64,000 nucleotides of DNA. Source: Liolophura sinensis (lineage: Eukaryota > Mollusca > Polyplacophora > Chitonida > Chitonidae). How positions within the stretch are numbered: the stretch's first letter is position 1; every line of letters starts with the position of its first letter. Positions 1 to 12,670 of this stretch are shown in pieces. A program made the position numbers and the translations under genes. The notes under the pieces are model-generated. The model was not told the DNA's origin. It searched no databases and saw nothing but the letters and a program-made list of their open reading frames with translations. The DNA lies in the NCBI RefSeq assembly GCF_032854445.1, contig NC_088299.1, positions 3,697,001 to 3,761,000 on the forward strand. The letters are read 5' to 3'.

Positions 1-1422
1 AAAGCATTCCAAGATTTTCCCAGGGAAAGAATCCCAGGGAAAATAAATAAAGATGTACATAAACTAGAGTGAAATGATCAGAGAGAAATTGTCCACATAC
101 AGACGACGTTTGGATTTGGTATGTAAACTCACAAGTATCGAATCTGTGAAATCGATGTACACATATGCGAATGGGCAACGCTAAAATTCACTAAAATAAC
201 ACAATGCGAAACTTAATGAAAAGAGAATTAGCATTGGATTGAACCTTATTTTAAAGAGGATGAGGAATCTGAAACGACTGGTGAATATGAATGGTCATTG
301 TAAGTTTACAACCAGATAAATTTAAACCGTTCTGATTTTAAGTGTTAAGGCCCATATCATTCACTTCACAGGCATAAAATCACGTATGTTTTGTAAAATA
401 ACTATAATCACACTGACTAATCAAATGAAAGAAAAACTACGTAAGTAAATTGACCGCGTAGAAATGCAATTTTCGACTTTGTGATTGTAGAAGAAAGCAT
501 TCTTAATGGACAGCATTCAGTAAGATAAATCCTAAACAGGTATGTGCAAAGGTGTGGATTGGCAATAGGTTTACTTCGAAAACAATCGCTGTACGTGCAT
601 AGAAAATAGAGTTCACAACATGGTCGAGGTAGTAGAAAGAAACTGACTCACACTGTTTCAGGTTAAATCCGGTATTGTTCCATTGCATGTGATGACGCTC
701 CACGGTTCCTCCCAAGGATGCATTCGGGTTGGTCAGCTCAGTTATTCCTATATAACGTTAGTCGATCCGTGTTTTTAAACTACAGCTCACACATAACCTT
801 GAGAAAACAGCGACAATGAAGCTTGGATGATACAAACTGGTTATCAATTCCTATCCGAAACCGCCCAGTAGTTGTAACCCACGACCCATTAACCAGGAGA
901 AACAACGGACATTTGATTAACCAGTAAAACCACTCATACTTTTCACGTGCAGTTGATTAACTAACCGGAATAGTGGGTTATTGCAGAAGTGACTTCGATC
1001 TGCACAGCCTGGCGTTCGGGACAAACTGAAGACCAGGGCTCATGATCCGCAGGGTATACCGGCGATAGCAAAATGCAGTTTGATGTATTGGCGCAATAGG
1101 TGATGTCAAGCGAGGCTTCGCCAAATCGTCCTGACACCAATAGAAGCAAGGATGCCTTCATTGGCTCGATTTTAGATTCAGAGCCAAGCAAAGGCTTGCT
1201 CTCTGCATGTCACAGTATGAAACCAAAGAGCTGATCACGTATAGGCGTTTAGTATTAATGCCTTAAACATAGCTGGAATTACGAAAGATTGCCCACTGCG
1301 GCGCCTCAAATTGTTAATGATGAGAAGATTCTCTGTATGTATGATAGATCTCTCTCAACCTAATTTCCTACCAACTACAGTTAATGGACCCAAATTACGC
1401 AAACGTGAACACAAAAGCTAAA
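1..1422. other. Unannotated AT-rich stretch
   Basis: No gene, RNA or repeat copy is recognisable here. The open frames on the - strand (up to 76 codons) are short, start at arbitrary ATGs and have no recognisable domain. It does not visibly match the repeat blocks that fill most of the window, so it may be single-copy flank or a family represented only once. Confidence 0.5.
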
Positions 1423-1573
1423 CCTCTCCGGTCGTTCGTGTGAAGGTCCGCAGCATCCCGTGGATGGTCGTGGATTTCCTCAAGGCTCCTCCCACCATAA
1501 TGCTGGCCGCTGTCGTGTAAGTGATATATTCATGGGCACGGCGTAAAACACCGGTCAAATAAATAAATAAACT
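1423..1573 (+). mobile_element. SINE-1 copy, 5'-truncated
   Basis: This is the 3' two thirds of the SINE-1 family, whose best full copy lies at 47077-47334. It starts in the body at cctctccggtcgttcgtg, keeps the core word cataatgctggccgc and ends in an AAAT-type tail at 1557-1572. The tRNA-like head is missing, as expected from incomplete reverse transcription. Confidence 0.8.
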
Positions 1574-3523
1574 ACAGCATAAATATACAGCAGCTTCTGT
1601 AAATATAACCGCTGTTAATTCTGTAAATGGAATAAGAACATACAACAGCCTGTGTACAAATAAAACAGTGCAATTGTAACAGCCTACATAGAGCAATGCA
1701 ACGCAAAACCCTGTATAGAAATGTAACTGACATTAGGCCATGCAACGGTCCTTGCAAAATGTAACTACTGTAGCAGTCTATATATTCATGCGGCAATCTA
1801 GATATCCAAAGACTAGCTTCGTCATGCTGTACATATATACCAGATATCACCATAGAAGATCCCTTCTAACCGAGAAGCAAAATGTGTATAGCTTACTTGT
1901 GAATGAATGAATGATTATGGCTTAACACCACATCGGTAGGCGATGTCAAAGTGAGCGTATTTGTTAAACAAGGGTGTACAGAAAAGGCAAACGGTGAAAA
2001 GGCTGGGAAATCGATGTATGCAGGGGAGGAGGGGCGAGACTGCTTCAACCTCAGTATTAAGGCAAAATGGTAGGATAAAAAAGCTGCAGACCGAGAAAAG
2101 CGGATTAGGGGCGGTGTGTATGTACGTATTGGAGTAGGGTACGTCATTTGTGCCATCCGGATTTGGAAACGCCTCGCGATCTACAAAAAAAAATAATAAT
2201 AATTCTTTATGATATAGGCAGTAATTTCAAATGTTGACGGGAGATGCTTCGATAAAAAGGAATAAGAGAAGAAATGAATTCCCAGTATCAAAAATGCATG
2301 GCAGAATGCTTTTAGAGGTGTAATTAGTATCTCTTCCCGTTCAATGTTATTTTGACTAATTTGGTACCAACTCTCCCGCAAATCGTCGCCGTAAAGGTGC
2401 ATGTAGGATTGAATTATATACTGTAAGTATTTGACAAATTTTTTTACGCGCGACAAGTTATTCATTAACTTTGAAACATTGTTATTTCGGCATACACTGA
2501 TCACCCAAGTATGCCCCGAGAAATTTTGAACACTGAAACAACATTCAAATTGGAAACAACGCAAAGTATATATAAATAAAACTGTACACAAAAAAACAAA
2601 AAGCACGTGTTGATGAAGATAACAGCCGACACCGACCGCCCTATCTCATATTAAACATTCGGAAAATACTCAGTTCATCTGCTGTTTCTTGACCCTCTAT
2701 ACATGTAACATCGGCGTTGTTGCGTTTGTCGCTTAATGTCCTTTCTTTTCATTTAGGCCCTTATTACAATAAAGCACTCTGTTTGTTTTCTTCATTGGAA
2801 TGCGCAGAATTACTTCGCTTACACTTAATCAGGCCTAAGGACTACCAAATTCCAGAAATCCCCCACCAACAAGGTCAAATAATAAAATAAGTAAATAAAA
2901 AAAAATGCATGCAGTCCAGGTCTTTTAATGCTGACTTTGAATGAGTAGTAGGTCGACTGCGTGCTTATGCAGCTGACGTTTGCATCGTCTAAAAGTTGCA
3001 TCCGTGAGTATCGCAGTTTAGCGTGAAAACGTTGTATAAAAATAGTCCGGAAAACGTCCAGACCTTTCATCAGGATATCTTTATGATAATTGATCGATTT
3101 GAAGACAAAGACAAAACACAAATTCATCAACATCTAGATGAAAAGGGCAAAAAATGAAAGATGTGTACAAATGCATTAGATTTAGAATTAAGATTTACTG
3201 ATTTATGGTAACACGTTTTGAAAGCTTACCTGGGTGCCTGTCAGTCTACAACCACAATATAATGCTACTTTTATAAAAACATGTAAATAAATCTTTACTT
3301 GAAGTTAATGGATTGCTCAAATAACTAGTTTATTTCGCTTGAAGGCTTTTCAGGGATTCTAATCAAAGAAGAAAAGACGAAAAAAGATTAAGGAACAAGA
3401 AATATGTAGGAAATACACCTATTTTGCAATGGGCATTTCTACAATGTTCAAAAACTGTCAAAGTACAGCCGTTTACTCTATTAGTTAAAACTTTGCCCAT
3501 TTATACCATTAACTGTTAAAAAA
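1574..3523. other. Non-coding stretch with one SINE 3' fragment
   Basis: The - strand holds an open frame of 141 codons at 2181-2606 with hydrophobic ends, but it is AT-driven, has no recognisable domain and no paralogous support. At 1905-1960 the words gaatgattatggcttaac and accacatcggta match the 3' end of a third SINE-like family, also seen at 3526-3665. Nothing else is recognisable. Confidence 0.45.
1905..1960 (-). mobile_element. SINE-3 3'-end fragment
   Basis: A short stretch reads tgaatgaatgattatggc followed by a histidine-like word cacatcggtag. The same opening occurs at 3531-3580, so the two are fragments of one family. The GAAT-rich edge looks like the inverted tail of a SINE, so I assign the - strand. 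The rest of the element is not recognisable. Confidence 0.45.
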
Positions 3524-3525
3524 AA

Positions 3526-3665
3526 AAAATGAATGATTATGGTTTAACGCTACATCGGCAATATTTCAGCCACTGTGTGGCGAAAACATGTTTAAACCCA
3601 AACGTCAGTGCACTGTAAAAGGAGCCCAAACACTCATGCACCCCACTTTCTAGTTGTGTAGACCG
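3526..3665 (-). mobile_element. SINE-3 fragment next to a minisatellite
   Basis: This copy runs further than the one near 1.9 kb: aatgattatggtttaacg, cacatcggcaatatttcag-like sequence, then gtttaaacccaaacg. It ends just before the 34-bp minisatellite at 3671. The family is known to me only as a common invertebrate repeat, without a name. Confidence 0.45.
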
Positions 3666-3670
3666 GGACC

Positions 3671-3804
3671 GGGCCGTACGTTTTGCACCTGTAACCAGTG
3701 TTCCGGGCCGTACGTTTTGCACCTGTAACCAGTGTTCCGGGCCGTACGTTTTGCACCTGTAACAAGTGTTCAGGGCTGTACGTTTTGCACCTGTAACCAG
3801 TGTT
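3671..3804. repeat. 34-bp minisatellite, four units
   Basis: Four head-to-tail units start at 3671, 3705, 3739 and 3773. The first two are identical; unit 3 has two changes (aacaag, ttca) and unit 4 has one (gggctg) before it decays. The shared core is cgttttgcacctgtaac. The overlapping short open frames are repeat artefacts. Near-identity of units implies recent slippage or unequal exchange. Confidence 0.95.
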
Positions 3805-4047
3805 AGGATACAGATTCTCTAGATTTTTACTCTTCCACTCTTTTCGGCGCCTCCATGCCATAACGGATCGTCAGCGTTGGTAGAACCCACCATCTGGTAT
3901 CAAAATTTGTTAAAGATCAAAGAGGGAGTTTTTTGAATTTTTTTTGAGAATTTTGGCGGTAAATTTAAAACTAGTTCTGTTGTATCAGGAGACTTAAATA
4001 AACAGTTATGCAGCTACTGTTGACATTAATTTACCGACCACTTGTCT

Positions 4048-4175
4048 TGCCTTGTTCGTGGATTCCCTGACTCTCTGCTCGGTTTCCTCCCACCATAATG
4101 CTGGCCGCTGTTGTATAAGCGAAATATTCTTGTCCACGGAGTAAAATACCAGTTAAATAAATAAATAAATAAATA
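4048..4175 (+). mobile_element. SINE-1 copy, 5'-truncated
   Basis: The body keeps cggtttcctcccaccataat and gctggccgctgttgtataag, then the pre-tail with a degenerate ccacggagtaaaata, and a five-fold AAAT-type tail at 4153-4174. The part 5' of about 4048 is too diverged to follow. No target-site duplication is evident. Confidence 0.8.
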
Positions 4176-4429
4176 CATCTCGTCTTCTTTCGTCCGGACG
4201 AATGATATGGTATTTCTTAATGAACTTCTCAAGTTTACAAACGCCCAGCTATGCAATTTTCTGTTCTATTGACCTACTCTTAATAACTTTTCGTAATTTT
4301 TGTTCAGAAGCTCATGTTATATTAATTATAATAAAAAATAGTTGACTAACATTTCACGTGGTACAGGAGAACTGTTTTTATCTTTACCTACAAAGAGTTT
4401 AGCCTCAAAACTCCACTCCCACCCATCTG

Positions 4430-5830
4430 GTACGGTAAGGCTGGGAATCGGCCAGAGTGCAAGAAACTGTGGACGTCGAGTAGCGAAACTGACTATAGCT
4501 GTGAGTGACACACTCCTAAGGCTACTCCTCTTTCAGTTCTGTTTTACTCGTCGTTTGCTGTTATATGGCAAGCGTGCGGCTTATAAAGCTCCAAACATCC
4601 ACTGAAGCAATGTATAGGTCATAAAATCGAAAAATTGTAACCGGCTCAACTCACAGTGAAATATCTTTTTTTTTTTTTTTTTTTGGCTTTGGACACTGTA
4701 GAGTTATGAAAACCACTGCAGTACAAATGTAATTTTCTGAAAAATTCTTGACAAAGCTCTGTACCAATCGATTAAATAAATCTCTAAAAAATGTAACTTT
4801 CAGCCTTATACCTCATCTACGCATAACATGTTAATGATGGCTACTGGACCACATGTGCTGTCAAGCAGGATTCAGGTATGATGTCGCTATAGTTGCCAAA
4901 TGTTACGTAATATTATAGCTGATCCATTAAAAATCATGATAACACTTATTTAATGCAAGACTGTCTTTATCTTTATTCAATCAAAAGTATGTTTCCAAAG
5001 AGAAAAACAAGAGCCACAAAGATTCGAACTCTTTCACGATATACAACTTCGTTAGTCCACTGTAATGCTGAGGATTCCTGTTGAGGCATTGCAGAAAAAC
5101 GCATTTTAAACTTGCTAAAGTATGACAAAACTATTCACATTATAAAGTTTATGGTTTACACATGTAGACAAACATTAACTAAAACAAACCTATGACAGCA
5201 CGTAAAAATACACACATGAAGGTTTCAGTAAAGATATTTTTTTCTGGTTAACGTTGATTTTCATACTGTAATTAAAAACACAGTGCCTCGATTGAACGGA
5301 AAATTGGTGTTGTTGACCAAGAGTGCATTTTCGGAGGGTTATTACTAAGCAATCATCTCTTTCATGACATTATAGCTTTCATGAGTTCGACCAAGTTTTA
5401 TACTTCTGATTCCGAAATTTACAGAATTGTGTTGCGATTCCGAAATTCGCACTTTGTTATCGTACCTTTCTGGGGCCGATTTTCCGCCTTACCGTGCCAG
5501 GTTCTTTTCATGTGACTCTGCCGGTAAAATTCTGCGTGTCACACTTGGGAATGTTTAGTTGTCTGCTCTATACCGGTGTTTTTTGGCGGGGTTACTCCAG
5601 TTTTCGGACACTCCTAAAACTAGCTGTCGTTGTGAATGTGAAACTTCCTGAGTACGGGAAAAATATCGAATGAGTACAGCATAAGAAAAAAATCAGGACA
5701 GCGACGACAGTATGATAATTGGTTAGTGGCCAGAGGTAACCGGTGAAATATGTCCTCTTGTCAATTTACCAGAGCGAGGGTTTTATTCTAACGGTTCATG
5801 CAAATGATTCAACAGAAGCAACTTACAAGC
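4430..5830 (-). repeat. Inverted array fragment (blocks A0 and A)
   Basis: Read on the - strand, this stretch matches 9200-10260 on the + strand. Shared landmarks are gtctacatgtgta (about 5165 and 9322), ttacgtaatat (about 4905 and 9605), an ancient SINE tail (about 4745-4785 and 9725-9780) and gagtgtctc/tcactcacag with its complement (about 4500 and 10000). The edge near 5690-5830 holds the complement of the A-block core atcacactgtcgtc. It lies in the opposite direction from the units that start at 7.15 kb. Confidence 0.7.
4666..4684. repeat. Poly-T run of 19
   Basis: A pure T homopolymer lies inside the inverted array fragment. The corresponding + strand position near 10 kb has no such run, so it was gained in this copy only. 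Confidence 0.95.
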
Positions 5831-6462
5831 CCCCTTGCATTATGACGTAAGCAGAATGAGGTAACAAAAACATGCACTGACACAAACTGCAGTTTATTAA
5901 ACGTCACTTCTCTAGAATGACTCAAATGTTTTGTTGTCATCACATTTAACATGCAACAACATCACCTGTCAATATGGCAATTATTATTTGGCTTGAACAT
6001 TCAAAGAAGTAGGAGTTCACTTGCCACCTTGGGCTCTCCTGGCTCACATGTACGAATCGTTACCCAATCCTGAATCCTGAATATTATCAAGGTTTCCGGT
6101 TATTGACCAAATAAAACAATATCCTGGGTTAGCCACTGATGTAGAACGATTTATCTGACAGAGCTGTCAATACTTACGCGCCATGGTCTGGCATGATTTT
6201 TTTTATCGTTATTTCGATTTTGTATACAGTAACAACGTTGCCTCAAAGTACGTCGATCTTCAAACGGGAATCATCCAAATGTCACGCTCACCGGACGTGA
6301 CACCATTGAAGATATTTTTTAATGATGAAGCAATTACCAGTTGACGTAGGATATCAGGTGAAGATTTATTTATTGACTGATTGATTGCTTAATAATCAAC
6401 GTCTTCAACAGCAGGAACTTTAGTGCCATGCGGAAGACACCAGGCTTCGGTTTTATGAAACC

Positions 6463-6490
6463 TATTTAGTGTTAAGTATTTAGTGTTAAG
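6463..6490. repeat. 14-bp unit tandem duplication
   Basis: The word tatttagtgttaag is repeated twice without change. It is a local slippage event with no apparent role. Confidence 0.9.
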
Positions 6491-6647
6491 TGCACTTTAC
6501 ATCTCTACAGCATACGTTGTCATGGTAGTTGAGAGCTTAGGCTACTTACCTATGTGAGCTTCATTAACTCGGGGCCAATACAGCGAATTCAGTCAAGCTA
6601 TGTCTTAAATTGTGGTGTTATCTTTTAGTTTATTACAACATATAACT

Positions 6648-6735
6648 CGGTTTCCTCCCACAATAATTTCTGGCCGAAGTTGCATAAGTGAAATATTCTT
6701 GAATAGGGCGTAAAACAACAATCTAATATATAAAT
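6648..6735 (+). mobile_element. SINE-1 3' fragment
   Basis: The words cggtttcctcccaca, ggccgaagttgcataagt and gaaatattcttgaatagg mark the body, followed by gcgtaaaacaac and a decayed AT-rich tail. It is older than the copies with clean AAAT tails. Confidence 0.75.
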
Positions 6736-7702
6736 ATTTAAAATATAGTTACAAATTATCTATTTTGTCAACTATAGGTATTAAAATAAACTTTCTTAGG
6801 TAATTTACTGGTTGTTAGAACAAGTGCAGGATTATCAAGATGTTAATCGAGCGCAAAAGACACCAAAAGAGCCGATTGGCCCAATATTATATGATGTGAC
6901 ATTTTGTTGTCTAAAGCCTGTAAGTGGGGGAAACCAGAGAGCTTCTAGTAAACCACCGACATTTTGCAAGCTACTGAAGAGCATGTTTACACGTGACATG
7001 CAAATCAGCACACCATATTAGTGGCAGAAAAGTTGTATCAGAGACAATTTGACCGCTATTTACGATAAAGTCACCACACGCAGGAACAATCTACAAAGAA
7101 CCATATAAATAGGATTCTGTGTCAAAACAGAATGCAGGTATTGTGGTACCTTATCGTGGCGAAGTCACACAGAAGCACTAAAACTTGACCGCAAATAAAA
7201 TATGTCTAGAGGTCAACCATCTACTTCATAACAACAAATTCCAAAGCTTTGACTGCGTAAATGGCTATCAAATGCAAAATGACTTCTCACATGCGAGGCT
7301 GGCAACGGACAATAAAGGTGTCGCAAGCGCTTTACATGCAGCGTTTGACAATAATGAGGTCATAAAAGGATGGGGGATTCTGGTTGGAGTGTTTGTCCAG
7401 CCCTTTAGCTGGAATATTACAGCACTAAGGAAAGCCTGGGTAAAAGCAACTCCCGCATAGATTTTCATGAACGTTAGCAAACCCGCCTTTTCTGTCGAAT
7501 GTTTAACAAGCGATCCTTATGGGCACCAAAACAAGACGAGGGACAGTTTCCAAAGTAATATGCATTTCAAGTGAACATATATCTTCTAAACGACGCTATT
7601 GCGAAAAAGGAAAATGTAGTTTTTGGGCAATTGTGAAAGCTGGTGGATGGCTCGCCCGTACTGAATGCTTTTTTCCTTGACAACACTTTGTCAGGTGTCG
7701 GG

Positions 7703-7738
7703 TATAAATAAGGAGTGATCGCTAAGTGATCTGTCAAT
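7703..7738 (+). promoter_or_regulatory. TATA plus initiator-like pair, unit 1 block K
   Basis: TATAAATA starts at 7703 and a TCAATA initiator-like word places its A at 7736, 33 bases after the first T of the TATA. That distance suits a pol II core promoter. The same pair with the same spacing occurs in five other K blocks. Transcription itself is not shown by the sequence. Confidence 0.5.
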
Positions 7739-8164
7739 AAGCATACTGGTCAACGGGAGTTGTGGGGAAATTATTCAGTATTCAGACAGATACCGATATT
7801 CTCAAGGCCAATGTCAAGTAAGGTCAAAAGAAAGATTGATTGTATGATATAAAACCATCCGAAAATCGTGAGAAGGGAACAGTTTATGACAAGAACATGT
7901 TATAAAACCACATATTTGCCCTTTCTCATCAAAATGTATATACAAACTCATAAGTCATTTAAGGGGCTTTATTCAGCTAAGAGTGAGATTCGTAATGCAT
8001 TTGCTCTTGATAATGTCCATGGTCGTAAGAAGTGCAGCGGTGTGGTGGTAAATTAAAAATGTGTACATTTACATGTAAAAGGTGGAAGTAGAGAAGCTTG
8101 CCATTTTCATCTAATGATTTTATATGGACATTTCATGTTGTTTCTACTTTCCCTTATCATCGGT

Positions 8165-9200
8165 TTCTTAGCTAGTTACATTTATTCAAAAAGCTTTTTT
8201 TTTAAATTATGCTGTACCATTTTATGCATTAGAGATGGAATAATAGATAAATTATCCTCGACATGATTCACACCATTATTTCAACTTTATAGAGATAGGA
8301 TTATATTGTCTGCTTATTTTGGTTTTAGGATGTTGCAACTATCATCGCTGCGTTTGTTGTTTTTTTTTTAGGCCCAACCTAATACGTATGCCTACCGAAT
8401 AGCCGGTTAGTCGTATAAATTGCTCATTGGGTTAACATGGTACTGGGCTATCAACAGCTTATTTCAGTTCAAGCGCCGCAACTGCAATATACAGTACAAA
8501 CCATTATAAGCCAGATATCAAAAAATCAAATCCATCCAATATATTTTACTTATTTGCATAAAGACTTAGAAATGAGACCCCTGGGTTCGTATTTAGAAAA
8601 CAACTCATTACCTAAGTCATCAATTGTAAGTGTCTAAAAGACTTAAAAATCAGAACAAGAACTGAAACTGCAGCTGGTACATTGTCCAGCAGTAACTAAT
8701 AAGTTTACAAATTTTGATTTTAAAGAGGAAAACATTTCAATCATAGCTGAAATTGATATTTTTGAATTTGATAAATATGGGTTTAAGCTCTCATTTAAGT
8801 CCATTTTAAATGTAACTCAAGGGGCTTTATTCGGCTAAGAGTGAGATTCGTAATGCATTTGACACGATGTATTACGATAATACAATAATAGTACACAAAA
8901 CTCTCAAAATTCTGGGGGAATTTGAAATTGATGTGTTAAAAATGAAAAAAAAATATTCATAGAGTCACAAAAAGTCCTAACAGAATTGGTAGAGAGTAGC
9001 GAGACAGACCTAGGACCTTTACCCCTACAGGACGAATGGAGAGTTGTTGTTTTTAGTGTGAATTATGAACCATAGACACTGCTGTTCATTTAATAGTCAA
9101 TCATGGCAGGGATAACTTGGTACTGGGACCCTTTATAAGGCGCTGTAAATACATAGGTTGATTGCTGTTTAGCGGTGTCTTCTGGTTTTGTATGGTATGG
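8165..9200. other. Poorly matched part of unit 1
   Basis: This stretch between blocks L and A0 has weak counterparts elsewhere: acaggattat-type and gcaactatcatc words recur near 17265 and 22425. At 8821 it repeats ggggctttattcggctaag, a near copy of 7971, followed by gtgagattcgtaatgcattt. No gene is visible. Confidence 0.4.
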
Positions 9201-9724
9201 AAATGCACACAGTAAACACAAAGGATTTACAAAAACCAAAGTTAAACCCTTTATACACAAATGAGTATTATTTGTGTATTTCTACGTGTTATCAAATTTT
9301 CGTTTTGGTTAAGATTTGTCTACATGTGTAAAAAATAAAGTTTAAAATGTGGTGAGTTTTGTCATATTGTGACACGTTTAAAATATGTACTTCAGCCTTA
9401 GTCTCTCGGGTATCTTCTATAGTACAGTGGTACTACAGTGGCTGTCGTTATTGAGAAAAGGTTGCAACTGAGGGAAGAGTTCAAGTCTTTGTGGCAATCT
9501 GCTTTCCTTTCTTATGAAACATACTTTTGTGTGATTAATGTTAAAGGCCGTCTTGCATTAAATAACGGTTATCTTGAATTAGAATGGTTAAGATATGTTA
9601 TTACGTAATATTTGGCGACTACAGCAAAATCATACGTGAATCCCCGTTGAAAGCACGTGGTCCTCTGGCTATCATAACAAAAACACTATGTGTAGCAGAA
9701 GTATAAGGCTGAGAGTTACCTTTA

Positions 9725-9785
9725 TTATATATTTATTTAATTTATTGGTTCATAACTGCGTGCTCAAGAATTTTTCATTTTACAT
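9725..9785 (-). mobile_element. Ancient SINE-1 tail fragment in block A0
   Basis: An AT-rich inverted tail (tatttatttaatttattgg) is followed by a decayed cgtgctcaagaattttt, matching the SINE-1 end cgtactcaagaatattt. Its complement sits at the equivalent place in the inverted fragment, about 4745-4785. It was therefore present before the two copies separated. Confidence 0.55.
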
Positions 9786-12636
9786 TTGTGGTGCAGTCAT
9801 TTCTCAATTCTACAATGTCTAACTCATCATGTAAAAAAAGAGGATTTTTCAGTGTCACTGGAGCCAGCTACAATTTTGCGATTTTATCGCCTAAGTGCAC
9901 ATTTTTAGCTTTATAGTGTCGCATGCTAACAATATAACAGGAAAAGAGAAGTAAACCTGAGATTAAAATAAGAAGTAGCCTTAATGAGTGTCTCAGTAGC
10001 TGTCACTCACAGTTATAGTCGGTTTCGCAACTGGATGTGAACAGTTTCTTTCCCTAGGGCCGATCCCCCGCCAGGTCCTGTAACATACATAACTCATTTG
10101 TGAATTTGTGAATTAGATAGGAGTTACCAGTCAGCGCCCCCTCGTGGCAACATGGAGCGCTAAAGTGTCCTTAATTGTTGCACATATAATAAGTGGCAGG
10201 ATTGCACCGGCGTTACGTGTGACCATTAGTCAATTATCACACTGTCGTCACTGCTATCGTTTCTTTCCCTATACTCTAATCTTCTGCATTGTATTATGTT
10301 ACACATATGTCAGTAGCATGAACAAGTCGTCGTAATTAACAGTGCATATCACTTTCATCTATTTAGATGTCCCGATAGCCTACACAGCTCCACTCCAGTA
10401 GCCAAGGCTCAACTCATGCCTTCATTCCCACGGTCTCGATATCTTTGAATCATCAGTACTATACATCACTGCTCTTTTATGCCAAACGCAAACTGTTTTT
10501 TTCTCAACTGGCATTGGAATCCACGTGGCCAGACAACGGTCATGTATCGGAAAAGGCCAACTAATGGACAACTGCATAAATGTAACAAGGCAAAGATTAG
10601 ACTGAGGAAAAAAATCAATTTTGGCTATGCAATACTGTGATATCAATGATAAATTTATTTGAACTGGATTAGTGAACTTGGCACAACAACGCCGTGGACT
10701 TTACTGAATCATCAGTGGCAACTTTGGTTTGGTGTGTCACGATCCTAGACATTTTCTCAAGTTCTTACATGGGGAGTTTCACAAAAGACGCGGTCTGTTG
10801 AAATCTTTCAAATCTTATGTAACGCTGAAACGAAGGAATTTAAGTGATCACAGAAAATGTAGTAAGCTGAACCGTAACTCTACTTGACTGCTCTTGGACT
10901 AAGCTTACCCGAGGCTTGGTCCGATATGTACACTTTTTTGATGCAACTGCTCGAATAACTTTAAAAAATTAAAGTTATCGTGACAATAAATCCAATTCTG
11001 CTTTAGTCATGTTGTTAGAGACGTCAAAGTTGCTACATTTTAAGCATTTACATGCACAGTTGGAATAAAACTACAAGTGAGGTAAACTGACAAGAATCTG
11101 GATTTCATCGACTACGTGTGTTCTTTGGTCATTATGACGCTGACGTCGCTGCTGGTTCTACTCTTAAATTTATTACAAGTACCGTGATAATATCATGCAA
11201 ATGCATGACAGTACTTTTGACTCTTCCGTGGCACGCTTTTCTGTCGGGAGTCGCGGACTGTGTAAGTCGTCCAAATCTAACATAAAACATTTGTACATTT
11301 ATAATTTGAAAAAAATCGTGCTGTAAGAGGACATTAGGAATGTTTTTTTACAGAATAAACCCGGTTAGAATCAATTAACCAGCAGTTAGATTTACTTGGC
11401 ATAGTGGGTAACAAATTTTTTTTCATTTTACCTATACGGATTCTTTCTAATTCAGCAATTGTAATTATATACTTTGGAATTCCCTCCATAAAATTGTATT
11501 TCCAGATATCAGAAGAAAAGAAATACCTGTGATTTCTACGTGTAAAAGATTAACTTCTGGTAAAGTTTCAGGTTTAAGGGCTAATTCACTAATCCTAGGT
11601 AAAACGTTTTTTGGAAGTTTTTTGGAAAATCCCATCGGTAAATGTACCAAGGATATAGGGTCATCTAGGATGTTCAGGCGTGTTAAAATTCATTCATGTT
11701 GGAAATAAAGAGTATCAATAATCGATAAGTCTCTGTCTTATGTCTCTGCTTGGAGTACCAGACAAGACACCACTGGGTAATAGACTAGTGTGATTTATAG
11801 GGGAAAGTTGATGAATAAATAAATAGACACAAAAAATTAAAAATGTGTGCGATGAAGCCTGAAAAATACATATCGGTGAAACAAGTTTTTTCTTACATAC
11901 GACAGAAAGCTGTTTGACAATAATTTCCATCGAGAAAGCGATTTTTCCCATTAGTTCATGTGCCTTAAAACCAGAAAACACAAAGCTAAGGCCGATTTGG
12001 CTATCTGATCCATGAACTACTCGTTATTTGTTGACATCTTCCTGTGAATGCTCTTGACCATCTTTGTTGTTAAAAACTTTAAATATTTCAACTGTTGATA
12101 CAGCAGTATTACATGTTGTGAGTGTTTTGCAGATGGTTCGTCCTGGGAGTATTTGACTTAATGGCGGAGTAGAGAATTGAATTTGGGATTTTTGTTTTTT
12201 AACGTTCCACTGTGTATGCCATTTTCTGTTTGTTAGCCCAATGAGAACCCAACGTCACGGAATGAGACCCAAAGCCGATGCTCAAGATAAAAAATCTTTC
12301 GAAAGACATATTATTGCAAAGCCATACACCGTACGTACTATGTTCAAGAAATGACCAAATATTACTATGTTAAATTTTATTTTATTATGTGCTCGGTACC
12401 TTGTTTCATTTTAGGGTGATGAATTCAGAGAGAACTTCTATGGTGTCTGGCGAAAACCCTTCTTTTTTTATCTATAAATCTATGGTATTACCATGTGTGT
12501 TGCAAATCACATTCCATATATTTACCGTCCGCCATGGGCATATTATGGCCAGCAGTTTAGACTATTTTGGTTTTCTGTTCAAATCGTTTGACGCGCGATA
12601 AACTAGTATCTCAGGCAGTATTCTCCGAAATGCCGC

Positions 12637-12670
12637 CGTGTCTCCAACGAAATGGATCGTTGGAGACACG
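12637..12670. repeat. Perfect 14-bp hairpin, 6-base loop
   Basis: The arms 12637-12650 (cgtgtctccaacga) and 12657-12670 are exact reverse complements around the loop aatgga. The F block of unit 3 starts at about 26165 with a related acacgagacgctcg but lacks the left arm, so this perfect palindrome is specific to unit 1. It could form a cruciform or an RNA stem. Confidence 0.9.

Larger units (their letters stand above)
5830..7140. other. Junction zone between opposite array orientations
   Basis: To the left the array blocks lie on the - strand, to the right on the + strand. Within the zone I recognise only a degraded SINE-1 3' end at about 6648-6735 and a 14-bp tandem duplication at 6463-6490. 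The rest is unassigned. Confidence 0.45.

Noticed and set aside
2181-2606. 141-codon open frame on the - strand, longest in the window, with hydrophobic ends
   Set aside because: AT-driven composition, no recognisable domain, no paralogue or splice context; expected by chance in 64 kb.
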